Part shown: in pieces, positions 6,364-12,010 of the stretch | Layout: each line of letters begins with the position of its first letter | Position numbering within the stretch: position 1 is the stretch's first letter | Assembly: GCA_046155505.1 (NCBI GenBank) | Contig: JBJXFK010000019.1 | Span: 1-13,878, forward strand | Direction: 5' to 3' | DNA length: 13,878 nt | From: JBJXFK01 sp046155505 | Lineage (GTDB): Bacteria; Planctomycetota; Phycisphaerae; UBA1845; Fen-1342 | Translations under genes and position numbers: made by a program | Notes under the pieces: model-generated | Databases searched by the model: none | What the model saw: only the letters and a program-made list of their open reading frames with translations | Told to the model about the DNA's origin: nothing

Positions 6364-6918
6364 ATGCGCGCAGCCGGCACAAAACGCCTGACCGCGAGAG
6401 CGTTCGCCCGACTCGCGCCCGATCTCGGGCCGTCGGAGCTGGAACGCGGGGAGGTTGTCACCTTGTCGCCGGGAGGGATGTTCCACAGCCGCGTTTCGTT
6501 TTGCGTCGCGCAACTGCTCGGAAACTGGGCGGACGCGGCGAGTCGCGGGCGCGTATTCATCAACGAACTAGGCGTGATTACGGAGCGCGACCTCGATACG
6601 GTGCGCGGGATCGACGTCGCGTACTACGACAAAAAGCGACTCGGTTCGGACGAGATTCCGGAGAGCGTTTCGGATGTGCCGCCGACGCTGGCGGTCGAGG
6701 TGCTCGGCCGCAATCAGAGTTGGGCAAAGGTGCTGCGGAAAGCCACGGAGTACCTCGGCATGGGTGTGGATCGGGTTTGGATCGTCGATCCGAAACGCCG
6801 TCGCCTGGCAATCATTCGGGCGGACGATGAGCCGACCATGCTTTCGGAACGGGACGCGGTAAAGGACGCCGAACTGCTCCCAGGCTTTCGTCGCCGGGTA
6901 GCCGACTTCTTCCGCTAG
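6364..6918 (+). CDS. Uma2 family (DUF820) PD-(D/E)XK nuclease-like protein
   Basis: A 184-aa member of the Uma2 family, annotated widely as putative restriction endonuclease but with unproven biological role; the family is expanded in cyanobacteria and planctomycetes. Family features in order: E30 and H41 within E-R-G-E-V-V-T-L-S-P-G-G-M-F-H; R81-G-I-D84-V-A-Y, where the usual R-x-P-D has I for P; L-A-V-E112-V-L; K126 in R-K-A-T-E-Y; and V-W-I-V-D-P (138-143). D84, E112 and K126 would be the metal-binding/catalytic set, so the active site appears complete. Start: ATG with GGAGG 12 bases upstream, slightly far. It is not next to a methyltransferase, so it is unlikely to be half of a classic restriction system. 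It lies between the L,D-transpeptidase and groEL1, with its own likely promoter box and a hairpin after it. Confidence 0.85.
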   Translation: MRAAGTKRLTARAFARLAPDLGPSELERGEVVTLSPGGMFHSRVSFCVAQLLGNWADAASRGRVFINELGVITERDLDTVRGIDVAYYDKKRLGSDEIPESVSDVPPTLAVEVLGRNQSWAKVLRKATEYLGMGVDRVWIVDPKRRRLAIIRADDEPTMLSERDAVKDAELLPGFRRRVADFFR

Positions 6919-6933
6919 CGGTTCGATTTGGCC

Positions 6934-6959
6934 GTGGCCTGTCAGTTTGACAGTGCCAC
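6934..6959 (+). terminator. hairpin after the first Uma2 gene
   Basis: GTGGC-CTGTCA (6934-6944) pairs with TGACAG-T-GCCAC (6948-6959): 11 base pairs, one bulged T and a three-base GTT loop. It starts 15 bases after the stop codon. No T-run follows, so it is not a textbook intrinsic terminator. Confidence 0.4.
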
Positions 6960-6997
6960 GCGGATCATTGGCAAGCAATCGAACCCGGCGAAAACCC

Positions 6998-7003
6998 CAT
7001 AAT
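6998..7003 (+). promoter_or_regulatory. weak -10 candidate for the groEL cluster
   Basis: CATAAT matches TATAAT at 5 of 6 positions in the only AT-rich patch (about 6990-7020) of the groEL1 leader. The bases CCCCATAAT also resemble the -10 of E. coli sigma-32 promoters, but no matching -35 element is present and this sigma factor is not expected in planctomycetes. If used, the leader would be nearly 190 bases. Confidence 0.2.
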
Positions 7004-7081
7004 CTTATTGAAAACAGACACTTACGCCGCAATCGGCCATTGTCGTGCTGTGGCATTGTCCTTGCTCAATGGTCTTCGATC

Positions 7082-7108
7082 GGGTCGCGGTCGGTCTCGT
7101 CGCGACCC
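7082..7108 (+). promoter_or_regulatory. perfect 8-bp inverted repeat in the groEL1 leader
   Basis: GGGTCGCG (7082-7089) and CGCGACCC (7101-7108) flank an 11-base spacer, about 90 bases before the groEL1 start. It is not CIRCE (TTAGCACTC-N9-GAGTGCTAA). It could be an operator for another regulator or an RNA hairpin in a long leader; sequence alone cannot choose. A second palindrome, CCCGATCGGG (7168-7177), lies 7 bases before the RBS. Confidence 0.4.
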
Positions 7109-7198
7109 TTGGGCGTTTGGACCTTTGCGAATCAGCCGTTCCGGCGTTCGCTGGCATGAAAAGCAATCCCGATCGGGTTAGAAAAAGGAGCTATCTCC

Positions 7199-8878
7199 AT
7201 GGCGGCAAAGCAGTTGGCGTTCGACGCCGAAGCCCAGAAGTCAATCCTCGCCGGCGTTGAAAAGCTGGCGTCGGCGGTTCGGTCCACATTCGGCCCGCGC
7301 GGCCGCAGTGCCATCCTCGACAAGGGTTGGGGCGCGCCCAACGTGACCAAGGACGGCGTGACGGTCGCCGAGGAAATCGAGCTGACCAACAAGTTCGAGA
7401 ACATGGGCGCTCGCCTGGTAAAGGAAGCGGCCAGCAAGACCAGCGATGTTGCCGGCGACGGCACGACCACCGCGACGGTTCTTACTGCGGCCATCTATAA
7501 GGAAGGCCTGCGGCTGATCGTCGCCGGCCATGATCCCAACGGCCTGAATCGCGGCATTGACGCGGCGGTGCGGGCGGTCGTGACTGAGCTCAAGAGCATC
7601 AGCCGCCCGGTCGATCGCAAAAAGACCGAAGACATCAAGAACATCGCCGCCATCAGCGCGAACAATGATCGCATGGTGGGCGAGACGCTGGCCGAGTGCT
7701 TCGAGAAGGTCGGTGCCGACGGCGTGATCACGGTCGAAGAGGGCAAGAGCCTGGAGACCACGATCGACGTGGTCGAAGGCATGCAATTTGATCGCGGCTA
7801 CCTCAGTCCGCACTTCGTGACCAACCCCGACGAGATGGAATGCGTGCTCGACAAGTGCTTCGTGCTTGTCTTCGAAGACAAGATCAGCAGCGTGACCAAG
7901 CTCGTTCCGCTGCTCGAAAAAGTCGCCCAGACCAAGCGCCCGCTGCTCATCGTTGCCGAAGACGTTGAGGGCGAGGCTCTGGCGACGCTCGTCGTCAACA
8001 AGCTGCGCGGCATTTTGAACATCGCCGCGGTGAAGGCGCCGGCCTACGGCGATCGCCGCAAGGCCATGCTCGAAGACATCGCGATCCTGACTGGTGCGAA
8101 GCCGGTGTTCAAGGACCTGGGCATCGAGCTGGACAACGTCACCATCGCCGACCTCGGTCAGGCGAAGCACATTCGCATCGACGCCGACAACACGACGATC
8201 ATCGAGGGCGCGGGCGAGAGCAAGCAGATCACAGGCCGCATCGAGCAGATCAAGCGCGAGATCGAAGGCACGACCAGCGACTATGACCGCGAAAAGCTCC
8301 AGGAGCGTCTGGCGAAGCTGGCGGGCGGCGTGGCGCAGGTGAATGTCGGTGCCGCGACCGAGAGCGAGCTCAAGGAAAAGAAGGCGCGCGTCGAGGATGC
8401 GCTGCACGCGACCCGTGCGGCGATCGCCGAGGGTGTCGTCCCCGGTGGCGGCGTGGCACTGCTGCGTGCGCGCCGCGTGCTCGACAATCTGAAGATCAGC
8501 GGCGACGCCGAAAAGGCGGGAGTCAACGTCATCAAGAACGCGCTGACCGTTCCGCTCCGCCAGATCGCGACCAACGCCGGCTATGACGCGGCGGTGATCG
8601 TGAAGAAGGTCGAAAACAACAACTCGACCAACTACGGCTTCAACGCCGACACGGGCGAATATGGCGACCTGATGAAGCAGGGCGTGATCGACCCGACCAA
8701 GGTCGTCCGCAGCGCGCTCGAGAACGCGAGCAGCGTGGCCCGCGTGCTGCTGAGCACCTCGTGCCTGATCGCCGAGAAGCCGGACGACAAGAAGGCGGGC
8801 GGCGGCCCGGGTGGCCCCGGCGGCATGGGCGGAATGGGCGGCATGGGTGGCATGGGTGATATGGACGACATGATGTAA
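7199..8878 (+). CDS. groEL: chaperonin GroEL, copy 1 (GGM-tailed)
   Basis: Group I chaperonin of 559 aa: assembles double seven-member rings in the cytoplasm and folds proteins by ATP-driven encapsulation with GroES. ATP-site residues are present: D52 (T-K-D-G-V-T-V), G-D-G-T-T-T (86-91, D87) and the D400 equivalent of E. coli D398 (V-E-D-A-L-H-A-T-R). The apical domain keeps the hydrophobic pattern K-L-V-P-L-L-E (234-240) and E-G-E-A-L-A-T-L-V-V-N. Some usually fixed positions differ: F-G-P-R-G-R-S-A-I-L-D for the common L-G-P-K-G-R-N-V-V-L-E, and A-P-A-Y-G-D-R-R for A-P-G-F-G-D-R-R. The tail is classical: G-G-M repeats (542-552) ending D-M-D-D-M-M. RBS AAGGAG (7185-7190) is 8 bases upstream. 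It heads the order groEL1-groES-groEL2, and a 26-position hairpin separates it from groES. Confidence 0.97.
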   Translation: MAAKQLAFDAEAQKSILAGVEKLASAVRSTFGPRGRSAILDKGWGAPNVTKDGVTVAEEIELTNKFENMGARLVKEAASKTSDVAGDGTTTATVLTAAIYKEGLRLIVAGHDPNGLNRGIDAAVRAVVTELKSISRPVDRKKTEDIKNIAAISANNDRMVGETLAECFEKVGADGVITVEEGKSLETTIDVVEGMQFDRGYLSPHFVTNPDEMECVLDKCFVLVFEDKISSVTKLVPLLEKVAQTKRPLLIVAEDVEGEALATLVVNKLRGILNIAAVKAPAYGDRRKAMLEDIAILTGAKPVFKDLGIELDNVTIADLGQAKHIRIDADNTTIIEGAGESKQITGRIEQIKREIEGTTSDYDREKLQERLAKLAGGVAQVNVGAATESELKEKKARVEDALHATRAAIAEGVVPGGGVALLRARRVLDNLKISGDAEKAGVNVIKNALTVPLRQIATNAGYDAAVIVKKVENNNSTNYGFNADTGEYGDLMKQGVIDPTKVVRSALENASSVARVLLSTSCLIAEKPDDKKAGGGPGGPGGMGGMGGMGGMGDMDDMM

Positions 8879-8882
8879 AGCT

Positions 8883-8964
8883 GAGTTCAGAGTAGCGAGT
8901 ATCGAGTAGCGAGTTTGGCTCGCTTCTCCCAACTCGTTACTCGATACTCGCTACTCAATACTCA
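8883..8964. repeat. heptamer-repeat hairpin B (GAGTAGC type), between groEL1 and groES
   Basis: Starting 4 bases after the groEL1 stop, 7-base units run GAGTTCA (8883), GAGTAGC (8890), GAGTATC, GAGTAGC, GAGTTTG, then the reverse-complement array AACTCGT (8931), TACTCGA, TACTCGC, TACTCAA, TACTCAC. Arms 8890-8915 and 8931-8956 pair over 26 positions with a single G-T wobble, around a 15-base loop. The first 15 bases, TGAGTTCAGAGTAGC, are identical to those at 2070-2084. It ends about 20 bases before the groES RBS and could attenuate transcription or protect the groEL1 message from 3' decay. Confidence 0.8.
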
Positions 8965-8994
8965 CAGGCAAACGAACTACTGAAAGGGATACAC

Positions 8995-9333
8995 ATGGCA
9001 ACTGCAACGCTGAAAGAACCGAAGAAGGGCTCGACCACTAACCTGAAGATCCGTCCGCTCGAGGATCGAGTTGTCGTTGAGCCGACCGAGGCCGAGCAGG
9101 TCACGCGCGGCGGCATCGTGCTGCCCAGCGCGGCGCGCGAGAAGCCGCTCACCGGCACGGTCGTGGCCGCCGGCCCAGGCAAGCTAATCGAAAAGAGCGG
9201 CGAGCGGGGTAAGATGTCGCTGAAGGTCGGCGATGTCGTGTTCTACGGCAAGTACACCGGCACAGAGATCGAGATCGACGGCACGGACTATGTCATCCTG
9301 CGCGAGTCGGATGTGCTGGCCGTCCAAGAGTAA
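8995..9333 (+). CDS. groES: co-chaperonin GroES with N-terminal extension
   Basis: GroES forms the seven-subunit lid of the GroEL chamber. The 112-aa product is longer than the usual 95-100 because about 16 residues, polar and Lys/Thr-rich, precede the conserved beginning L18-K-I-R-P-L-E-D-R-V-V-V. The mobile loop carries G39-G-I-V-L-P, the I-V-L that contacts GroEL; downstream are G-T-V-V-A-A-G-P-G (54-62), L-K-V-G-D-V-V-F-Y-G-K-Y (76-87) and the ending Y-V-I-L-R-E-S-D-V-L-A-V. The ATG has GAAAGGG ending 7 bases upstream, and no start codon lies nearer the conserved region, which argues that the extension is real. It is the only groES in the window and lies between two groEL genes, so it presumably serves both. 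Heptamer hairpins lie on both sides of it. Confidence 0.95.
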   Translation: MATATLKEPKKGSTTNLKIRPLEDRVVVEPTEAEQVTRGGIVLPSAAREKPLTGTVVAAGPGKLIEKSGERGKMSLKVGDVVFYGKYTGTEIEIDGTDYVILRESDVLAVQE

Positions 9334-9418
9334 TTCAGAATGCAGAATGAAGAATGCAGAACGAAGAACGGGCGGCGGCGCTCACTTCTGCATTCTGCAT
9401 TCATCATTCTTCATTCAT
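9331..9418. repeat. heptamer-repeat hairpin C (GAATGCA type), between groES and groEL2
   Basis: The first unit, TAATTCA (9331-9337), includes the groES stop codon. It is followed by GAATGCA (9338), GAATGAA, GAATGCA, GAACGAA, GAACGGG, a spacer, then the opposite arm ACTTCTG (9384), CATTCTG (9391), CATTCAT, CATTCTT, CATTCAT (to 9418). The period is exactly 7 on both arms, as in the GAGTAGC family, but the unit differs. It ends 25 bases before the groEL2 RBS. Confidence 0.75.
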
Positions 9419-9453
9419 AGCGTTGGTTTCTCGCCGCCGTTCGAGGACGAAAA

Positions 9454-11070
9454 ATGGCTGCCAAACAACTGATGTATAGCGATCACGCTCGGCGCGAGAT
9501 CCTGACCGGCATTCGCAAGCTCTCGGCCGCGGTCAAGAGCACGCTCGGGCCGGTCGGTCGCAACGTGCTCATTCAAAAATCGTGGGGCGCTCCGCGCATC
9601 ACCAAGGACGGCGTCACGGTCAGCAAGGAAATCGAGCTGCCCGAGCCGTTCCAGAACATGGGTGCCAAGCTGGTGAACGAAGTCGCCAGCAAGACCGGCG
9701 ACGTTGCCGGCGACGGCACAACCACGGCGACCGTGCTGGCCGAGGCGATCTACGCCGAAGGCCTGAAGCACGTCACCGCCGGCGCGAACCCGGTCGCGAT
9801 CAAGCGTGGCATCGACGCGGCGGTCGAGATCGTCGTCAAGTCGATCAAGGACCAGTCGATCGCCGTGCGCGGCAAGGACGACATGGCCAAGGTCGGCACC
9901 GTGTCGGCCAACGGCGACAAGGAAGTCGGCAAGATGCTGGCCGAGGCCTTCACCAAGGTCGGCAAGGACGGCGTGGTCGAGATCGAGGAAGGCAAGTCGA
10001 TCGACACCACCTGGGAGCACGTCGAAGGCATGCAGTTCGACAAGGGCTTCCTGTCGCCCTACTTCATCACCAACCCCGGCACGCTCGAGGCGGTGATCGA
10101 AAACCCGGTGATCCTGATCTATGAAAAGAAGATCAGCAATCTGCGCGATCTCGTGCCCCTGCTTGAGAAGAACCTCACCACCGGCAAGCCGCTGCTGATC
10201 ATCGCCGAGGACATCGAGGGCGAGGCGCTCGCGACGCTCGTGGTGAACAAGCTGCGTGGCATTCTGAACATCTGCGCGGTCAAGGCTCCGGGCTTCGGTG
10301 ATCGCCGCAAGGCCATGATGGCCGACATCGCGACGCTGACCGGCGGCGAGTTCATCAGCGAAGATCAGGGCATTAAGCTGGAGCAGGTCGAGCTGGCGCA
10401 GCTCGGCACGGCAAAGCGCGTCGTGGTCACCAAGGACAACACGACGATCATCCAAGGTGCGGGCAAGAAGAAGGACATCGAAACCCGCATCGCTCAGATC
10501 AAGCAGCAGATCGAAAAGACCACCAGCGACTATGACCGCGAGAAGCTCCAGGAGCGTCTGGCGAAGCTGACCGGCGGCGTGGCTGTCGTGCGCGTCGGCG
10601 GGTCGAGCGAAGTCGAAGTGAAGGAACGCAAGGACCTCGTCGACGACGCCTTCCACGCGACCAAGGCGGCCGCGGAAGAGGGCATCATCCCCGGCGGCGG
10701 TGCGGCGTACCTGCGGGCGATCAAGCCGGTCCGCGACGCGGGCAAGAAGATCGACACCGACGAGACCTATGGCTATCAGATCATCGCCAAGGCGCTCGAG
10801 TCGCCGGTGCGTCAGATCTCTGAGAACGCGGGCTATGACGGCGGCGTGGTAGTGGACGAGATTCTCGCCGCCAGCAAGACGACCGGCTTCAACGCCGCGA
10901 CCGGTGAGTACGTCGACATGTTCGACGCAGGCATCATCGATCCGGCCAAGGTCGCGCGCGTCGCGCTGCAAAACGCGGCGAGCGTGGCGGGCCTGCTACT
11001 GACGACCGACGTGCTCTGCACCGAGTACAAGGCGGACAAGCACGAGGGCATCGAAGGGGCGACGCACTAG
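9454..11070 (+). CDS. groEL: chaperonin GroEL, copy 2 (no GGM tail)
   Basis: Second group I chaperonin, 538 aa. It is closer to the standard GroEL pattern than copy 1: A-V-K-S-T-L-G-P-V-G-R-N-V-L-I (26-40), T-K-D-G-V-T-V (50-56), G-D-G-T-T-T (86-91), A-P-G-F-G-D-R-R-K-A-M (278-288), and D398 at the same number as in E. coli within V-D-D-A-F-H-A-T-K. Residues needed for ATP binding and hydrolysis are all visible. The C-terminus is unusual: it ends T-E-Y-K-A-D-K-H-E-G-I-E-G-A-T-H, with no G-G-M repeat and two His, so the flexible segment that projects into the ring cavity is replaced by a short charged tail. RBS GAGGA (9443-9447) is 6 bases upstream. It follows groES by 120 bases, occupied by hairpin C. 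It may form its own rings, or possibly mixed rings with copy 1; sequence cannot tell. Confidence 0.97.
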   Translation: MAAKQLMYSDHARREILTGIRKLSAAVKSTLGPVGRNVLIQKSWGAPRITKDGVTVSKEIELPEPFQNMGAKLVNEVASKTGDVAGDGTTTATVLAEAIYAEGLKHVTAGANPVAIKRGIDAAVEIVVKSIKDQSIAVRGKDDMAKVGTVSANGDKEVGKMLAEAFTKVGKDGVVEIEEGKSIDTTWEHVEGMQFDKGFLSPYFITNPGTLEAVIENPVILIYEKKISNLRDLVPLLEKNLTTGKPLLIIAEDIEGEALATLVVNKLRGILNICAVKAPGFGDRRKAMMADIATLTGGEFISEDQGIKLEQVELAQLGTAKRVVVTKDNTTIIQGAGKKKDIETRIAQIKQQIEKTTSDYDREKLQERLAKLTGGVAVVRVGGSSEVEVKERKDLVDDAFHATKAAAEEGIIPGGGAAYLRAIKPVRDAGKKIDTDETYGYQIIAKALESPVRQISENAGYDGGVVVDEILAASKTTGFNAATGEYVDMFDAGIIDPAKVARVALQNAASVAGLLLTTDVLCTEYKADKHEGIEGATH

Positions 11071-11072
11071 GA

Positions 11073-11107
11073 GAGTAGCGAGTGGCGAGGATCGAGTAGC
11101 GAGTTGA
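11073..11107. repeat. heptamer array D (GAGTAGC type), single arm after groEL2
   Basis: Two bases after the groEL2 stop come five 7-base units: GAGTAGC (11073), GAGTGGC, GAGGATC, GAGTAGC (11094), GAGTTGA. Unlike the other sites, no reverse-complement array follows, so no hairpin can form. It may be a decayed element or a half element. Confidence 0.65.
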
Positions 11108-11199
11108 ATTCGGCCGGTCGATTCGGCTGACATTTGATTCGCGGCTCTGCCAAGCTGCCGTAAGCGTCGCAGCCGGTGTTCGGAGAGGGAAGCATCGCG

Positions 11200-11234
11200 G
11201 CAGGGGCGTCTGCTCAGAAGGCGGACGCCCCTGC
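11200..11234 (+). terminator. GC-rich hairpin downstream of groEL2
   Basis: GCAGGGGCGTCTG (11200-11212) pairs with CGGACGCCCCTGC (11222-11234): 13 base pairs including one G-T wobble, with a nine-base loop. It lies 130 bases after the groEL2 stop and 90 before the next start. There is no T-run, so a terminator role is only probable; a dispersed palindrome is the alternative. Confidence 0.4.
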
Positions 11235-11290
11235 GGCATGAATCGGGTTTGCGCGCGTGGGTCGGCCGAAAAAGCGCGCCGATCGCGCGC

Positions 11291-11296
11291 CCCGGC
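11291..11296 (+). promoter_or_regulatory. possible -10 box before the second Uma2 gene
   Basis: TAGAAT matches TATAAT at 5 of 6 positions, 28 bases before the ATG at 11325. It is followed by GAGG (11314-11317), the likely RBS. No -35 box is visible. This suggests the Uma2-dnaJ-grpE stretch can be transcribed separately from groEL2. Confidence 0.35.
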
Positions 11297-11324
11297 CCGA
11301 TAGAATGTTGAGCGAGGTGCAGGC

Positions 11325-11969
11325 ATGGTGCAGCGAAACTATCGCCCCCCGATCGACGTGCTCGATCCGTCGCTCAACGGCGTGCGGATGTCGAGAAGCG
11401 AGTTTGAGCGCGCGGAGTTGCGCGATGGATATCGATTCGAACTGATTGGAGGGTTCCTGCAAGTGGCTCCCGCTCCAAATCCGAATGAGAAGGACATCGC
11501 GGTTGAATTGTTTGAGTTGCTTCGCGAGTACACGCGAAGTCAAACTCCTCGACCGTTTCAGCGGGTGCTGTGGGAGCCGCGTTTGATGATCTCGTCCGAC
11601 GAACAGGACGCGACGAATCCTGAGCCCGATATCGCAGCCTACGAGGCATACTCGCGCAGCCGCGTCAACAGCTATGACAACCTGTCGCTATCGCTCGTGG
11701 TTGAGGTCGTATCAGAAGGCGGCGAAGCCAAAGACTACGTCCGCAATCGCGCTCTCTACGAATCGGTGAAAACCGTTCGCGAATACTGGGTCGTCGACCC
11801 GCGGCAAGACGCCTCGCGACCGTCGATGGCGGTGTTTCGACGTGCCGCGCCCGAGACGCCCGACAGCCCGTTCGAGCGTTTCGATATCGAGCCGGGCGGC
11901 GTGTGCGCGTGCGAGACGTGGCCGGGGCTTTCGGTCGATCTGACGAAGATTGGCGTGAAGTTTTCATAG
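11325..11969 (+). CDS. Uma2 family (DUF820) protein, likely altered active site
   Basis: Second Uma2-family protein, 214 aa, distinct in sequence from the one at 6364-6918. Visible family features: F38-E-L-I-G-G-F (substrate/core strand), N-P-E100-P-D102-I-A-A-Y, L-V-V-E127-V-V-S, and E-Y-W-V-V-D-P (153-159). The lysine expected four residues before the conserved tyrosine in the helix (K126 in the other copy) is N141 here (R-N-R-A-L-Y), so the PD-(D/E)XK catalytic triad may be incomplete; a neighbouring Arg could compensate. Start: ATG with GAGG 7 bases upstream. It sits between groEL2 and dnaJ; the dnaJ start is only 41 bases after its stop, suggesting cotranscription with the chaperone genes. 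It could instead be a passive insertion of a mobile gene family. Role unknown. Confidence 0.82.
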   Translation: MVQRNYRPPIDVLDPSLNGVRMSRSEFERAELRDGYRFELIGGFLQVAPAPNPNEKDIAVELFELLREYTRSQTPRPFQRVLWEPRLMISSDEQDATNPEPDIAAYEAYSRSRVNSYDNLSLSLVVEVVSEGGEAKDYVRNRALYESVKTVREYWVVDPRQDASRPSMAVFRRAAPETPDSPFERFDIEPGGVCACETWPGLSVDLTKIGVKFS

Positions 11970-12010
11970 CACGGGTTGCCGCCCAATGGCGGTCTGACGC
12001 GGTTTCAACG

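Noticed and set aside
6947..7159. 70-codon plus-strand frame in the groEL1 leader
   Set aside because: No RBS, overlaps the hairpin after the Uma2 gene, and composition is unlike the neighbouring proteins.
6919..7198. CIRCE operator (TTAGCACTC-N9-GAGTGCTAA) or sigma-32 promoter before groEL1
   Set aside because: No sequence close to CIRCE on either strand. CCCCATAAT at 6995-7003 resembles the sigma-32 -10 but has no CTTGAA-type -35 at the right distance.
7241..8932. 563-codon open frame antisense to groEL1, and a similar 518-codon frame at 9415-10971 antisense to groEL2
   Set aside because: Long antisense frames are expected opposite GC-rich coding sequence. The translations are His/Arg/Asp-rich with no recognisable domains, while the sense strands encode clear GroEL.
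7199..11070. Assembly duplication of one groEL gene
   Set aside because: The two copies differ throughout, in core motifs, length and tail, and lie in different intergenic contexts.
11903..12010. Upstream extension of the DnaJ frame into the Uma2 gene
   Set aside because: It would add 36 residues before the J-domain, overlap 67 bases of coding sequence, and match no DnaJ N-terminus.
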